Made by a program: the position numbers and the translations under genes. Below are positions 4,682 through 5,924 of a stretch of DNA of 5,924 bases, one piece after another (positions within the stretch are counted from its first letter, which is position 1; each line of letters begins with the position of its first letter). Origin of the DNA: Thioglobus_B sp964558405 (GTDB lineage: Bacteria > Pseudomonadota > Gammaproteobacteria > PS1 > Pseudothioglobaceae); NCBI GenBank assembly GCA_964558405.1, contig CAZLDG010000043.1, positions 1-5,924 on the forward strand. The letters are read 5' to 3'. The notes beneath the pieces are model-generated. The model was not told the DNA's origin, searched no databases, and saw nothing but the letters and a program-made list of their open reading frames with translations.

Positions 4682-5924
4682 ATGCCATCACGCAGAGATT
4701 TAGCCAATGCAATTCGTGCCCTTAGTATGGACGCAGTTCAAAAAGCGAATTCAGGCCACCCAGGTGCCCCTATGGGCATGGCAGATATTGCCGAAGTACT
4801 TTGGAACGATCATATGAAGTACAACCCAACTAGCGCCAAGTGGGCAGATCGTGATCGTTTTGTACTTTCAAACGGCCATGGCTCAATGCTAATCTACTCA
4901 TTGCTACACCTAAGTGGCTTTGACTTAAGTATGGATGACATTAAAGATTTCCGTCAATTACACGCAAAGACTGCAGGTCACCCAGAATATGGTTATGCCG
5001 ATGGTATTGAAACCACAACAGGTCCACTAGGCCAGGGTATTACTAACGCGGTTGGTATGGCGATTGCTGAGCGTACATTGGCAGCACAATTTAACAAAGA
5101 CGGCCACGATATCGTTGATCACCGCACTTGGGTGTTCATGGGTGATGGTTGTTTAATGGAAGGCCTATCACACGAAGCTTGCGCCATGGCAGGTACATTG
5201 GGTCTTGGTAAGCTAACGGCTTTCTGGGATGACAACGATATTTCAATTGACGGTCATATTTCTGACTGGATGGAAAAAGACGTTGCAGGTCGTTTCGAAT
5301 CTTACGGCTGGCACGTGGTACGTGATGTTGATGGTCACGACGCCGATGCCATTAACGCAGCAATTGAAGCCGCCAAAGCAGAATCTGACAAACCAACGCT
5401 TATTTGTACACGTACAACGATTGGTTTTGGTTCACCAAACCTATGTGGTACACACGATTGTCACGGTGCACCACTAGGTGATGAAGAGATTGCAGCTACT
5501 CGTAAAGAGCTGGGTTGGGACTCTGCACCATTTGAGATTCCAGCAGATATCTATGAAGGTTGGGATCATAAAGCACAAGGCGCAGCTGATGAAAGCGCGT
5601 GGAATGATAAGTTTAGTGCTTACGTGGCAGCTTACCCTGAAGAAGCCGCAGAATTTGAGCGTCGTATGGCAGGCACATTGCCAGCGAATTTCGAAGCGGA
5701 AATGGACAAGTTTATTGCCAAGACACAAGAAGAAATGCCAAACATTGCTTCGCGTAAAGCTTCACAAAATGCTATTGAGGCCATTGGTCCATTATTACCA
5801 GAACTATTTGGTGGTTCAGCAGACCTTACTGGTTCAAACCTAACCAACTGGTCAGGTACCGTGAAAGTAAGCCCAAGCAATGCAAACGGTAACTACGTTT
5901 CATGGGGTGTGCGTGAATTCGGTA
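4682..5924 (+). CDS. tkt: Transketolase, 3' end beyond window
   Basis: Transketolase moves two-carbon ketol units between sugar phosphates in the non-oxidative pentose phosphate pathway (and the Calvin cycle where present), using thiamine diphosphate and a divalent metal. About 414 codons are present of the usual 660 or so. Seen directly: HPGAPMG with H26, SNGHGS with H66, TAGHPE with H100, the cofactor motif opening GDG (154-156) and ending N185 in WDDNDISIDG, and H258 in GTHDCHGAPLG. H26, H66, H100, D155 and N185 fall at the E. coli TktA positions. The pyrimidine-binding domain starts near residue 355 (IASRKASQNAIEA) and is cut at GVREFG. The ATG at 4682 has GAGG seven bases upstream and its own sigma70 promoter. 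It is divergent from the small-protein pair. Confidence 0.97.
   Translation, partial: MPSRRDLANAIRALSMDAVQKANSGHPGAPMGMADIAEVLWNDHMKYNPTSAKWADRDRFVLSNGHGSMLIYSLLHLSGFDLSMDDIKDFRQLHAKTAGHPEYGYADGIETTTGPLGQGITNAVGMAIAERTLAAQFNKDGHDIVDHRTWVFMGDGCLMEGLSHEACAMAGTLGLGKLTAFWDDNDISIDGHISDWMEKDVAGRFESYGWHVVRDVDGHDADAINAAIEAAKAESDKPTLICTRTTIGFGSPNLCGTHDCHGAPLGDEEIAATRKELGWDSAPFEIPADIYEGWDHKAQGAADESAWNDKFSAYVAAYPEEAAEFERRMAGTLPANFEAEMDKFIAKTQEEMPNIASRKASQNAIEAIGPLLPELFGGSADLTGSNLTNWSGTVKVSPSNANGNYVSWGVREFG

Noticed and set aside
5229..5880. Several open frames on both strands inside the transketolase gene.
   Set aside because: They are shadows of the unmistakable tkt frame, which runs uninterrupted to the window edge.

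Overview
The window looks like a piece of a gammaproteobacterial chromosome of moderate to low GC. This rests on protein resemblance and layout: a YraN/RsmI pair arranged head to head, an elongator tRNA-Met with encoded CCA, E. coli-like RsmI, CoaE and transketolase, and a perfect FNR/Anr-type site. The species cannot be named from the sequence. No IS element, CRISPR array or phage gene is visible.

Left part (1-1862): the 5' end of yraN on the minus strand runs off the left edge. It shares its start-codon bases with rsmI on the plus strand (16S rRNA C1402 2'-O-methyltransferase). rsmI is followed, with an ATGA overlap, by a 104-aa thioredoxin-like [2Fe-2S] ferredoxin. That gene converges on coaE (dephospho-CoA kinase, minus strand), and their 3' ends overlap by 15 bp. 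Coding is therefore very tight here, with no room for terminators or separate promoter regions.

Middle (1863-3223): a tRNA-Met(CAT) gene sits behind a near-consensus sigma70 promoter and before a probable terminator. Then come an 87-aa two-helix membrane protein of unknown function, with an over-long G-rich ribosome binding site, and a 230-aa glutathione S-transferase-like protein 14 bp downstream. Both use AGA/AGG for most arginines, unlike rsmI upstream and the hydrolase-like gene downstream, so this pair may have a different history.

Right part (3224-5924): first a membrane-bound YdjM-type metal-dependent hydrolase family protein. Next, on the minus strand, are two tandem genes for very small proteins (26 or 34 aa, and 46 aa). 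Each has a Shine-Dalgarno sequence. They lie downstream of a perfect TTGAT-N4-ATCAA palindrome placed at -41.5 from a TAGAAT -10 box, the geometry of a class II FNR/Anr-activated promoter. This oxygen-responsive microprotein operon is the most interesting item in the window. Finally, the transketolase gene (tkt) has its own TTGCTC-17-TATAAT promoter and runs off the right edge after about 414 codons.

Most genes are housekeeping functions (rRNA modification, CoA synthesis, translation, pentose phosphate pathway) and do not form a single pathway. The accessory content is the AGA-rich pair and the FNR-linked small proteins.
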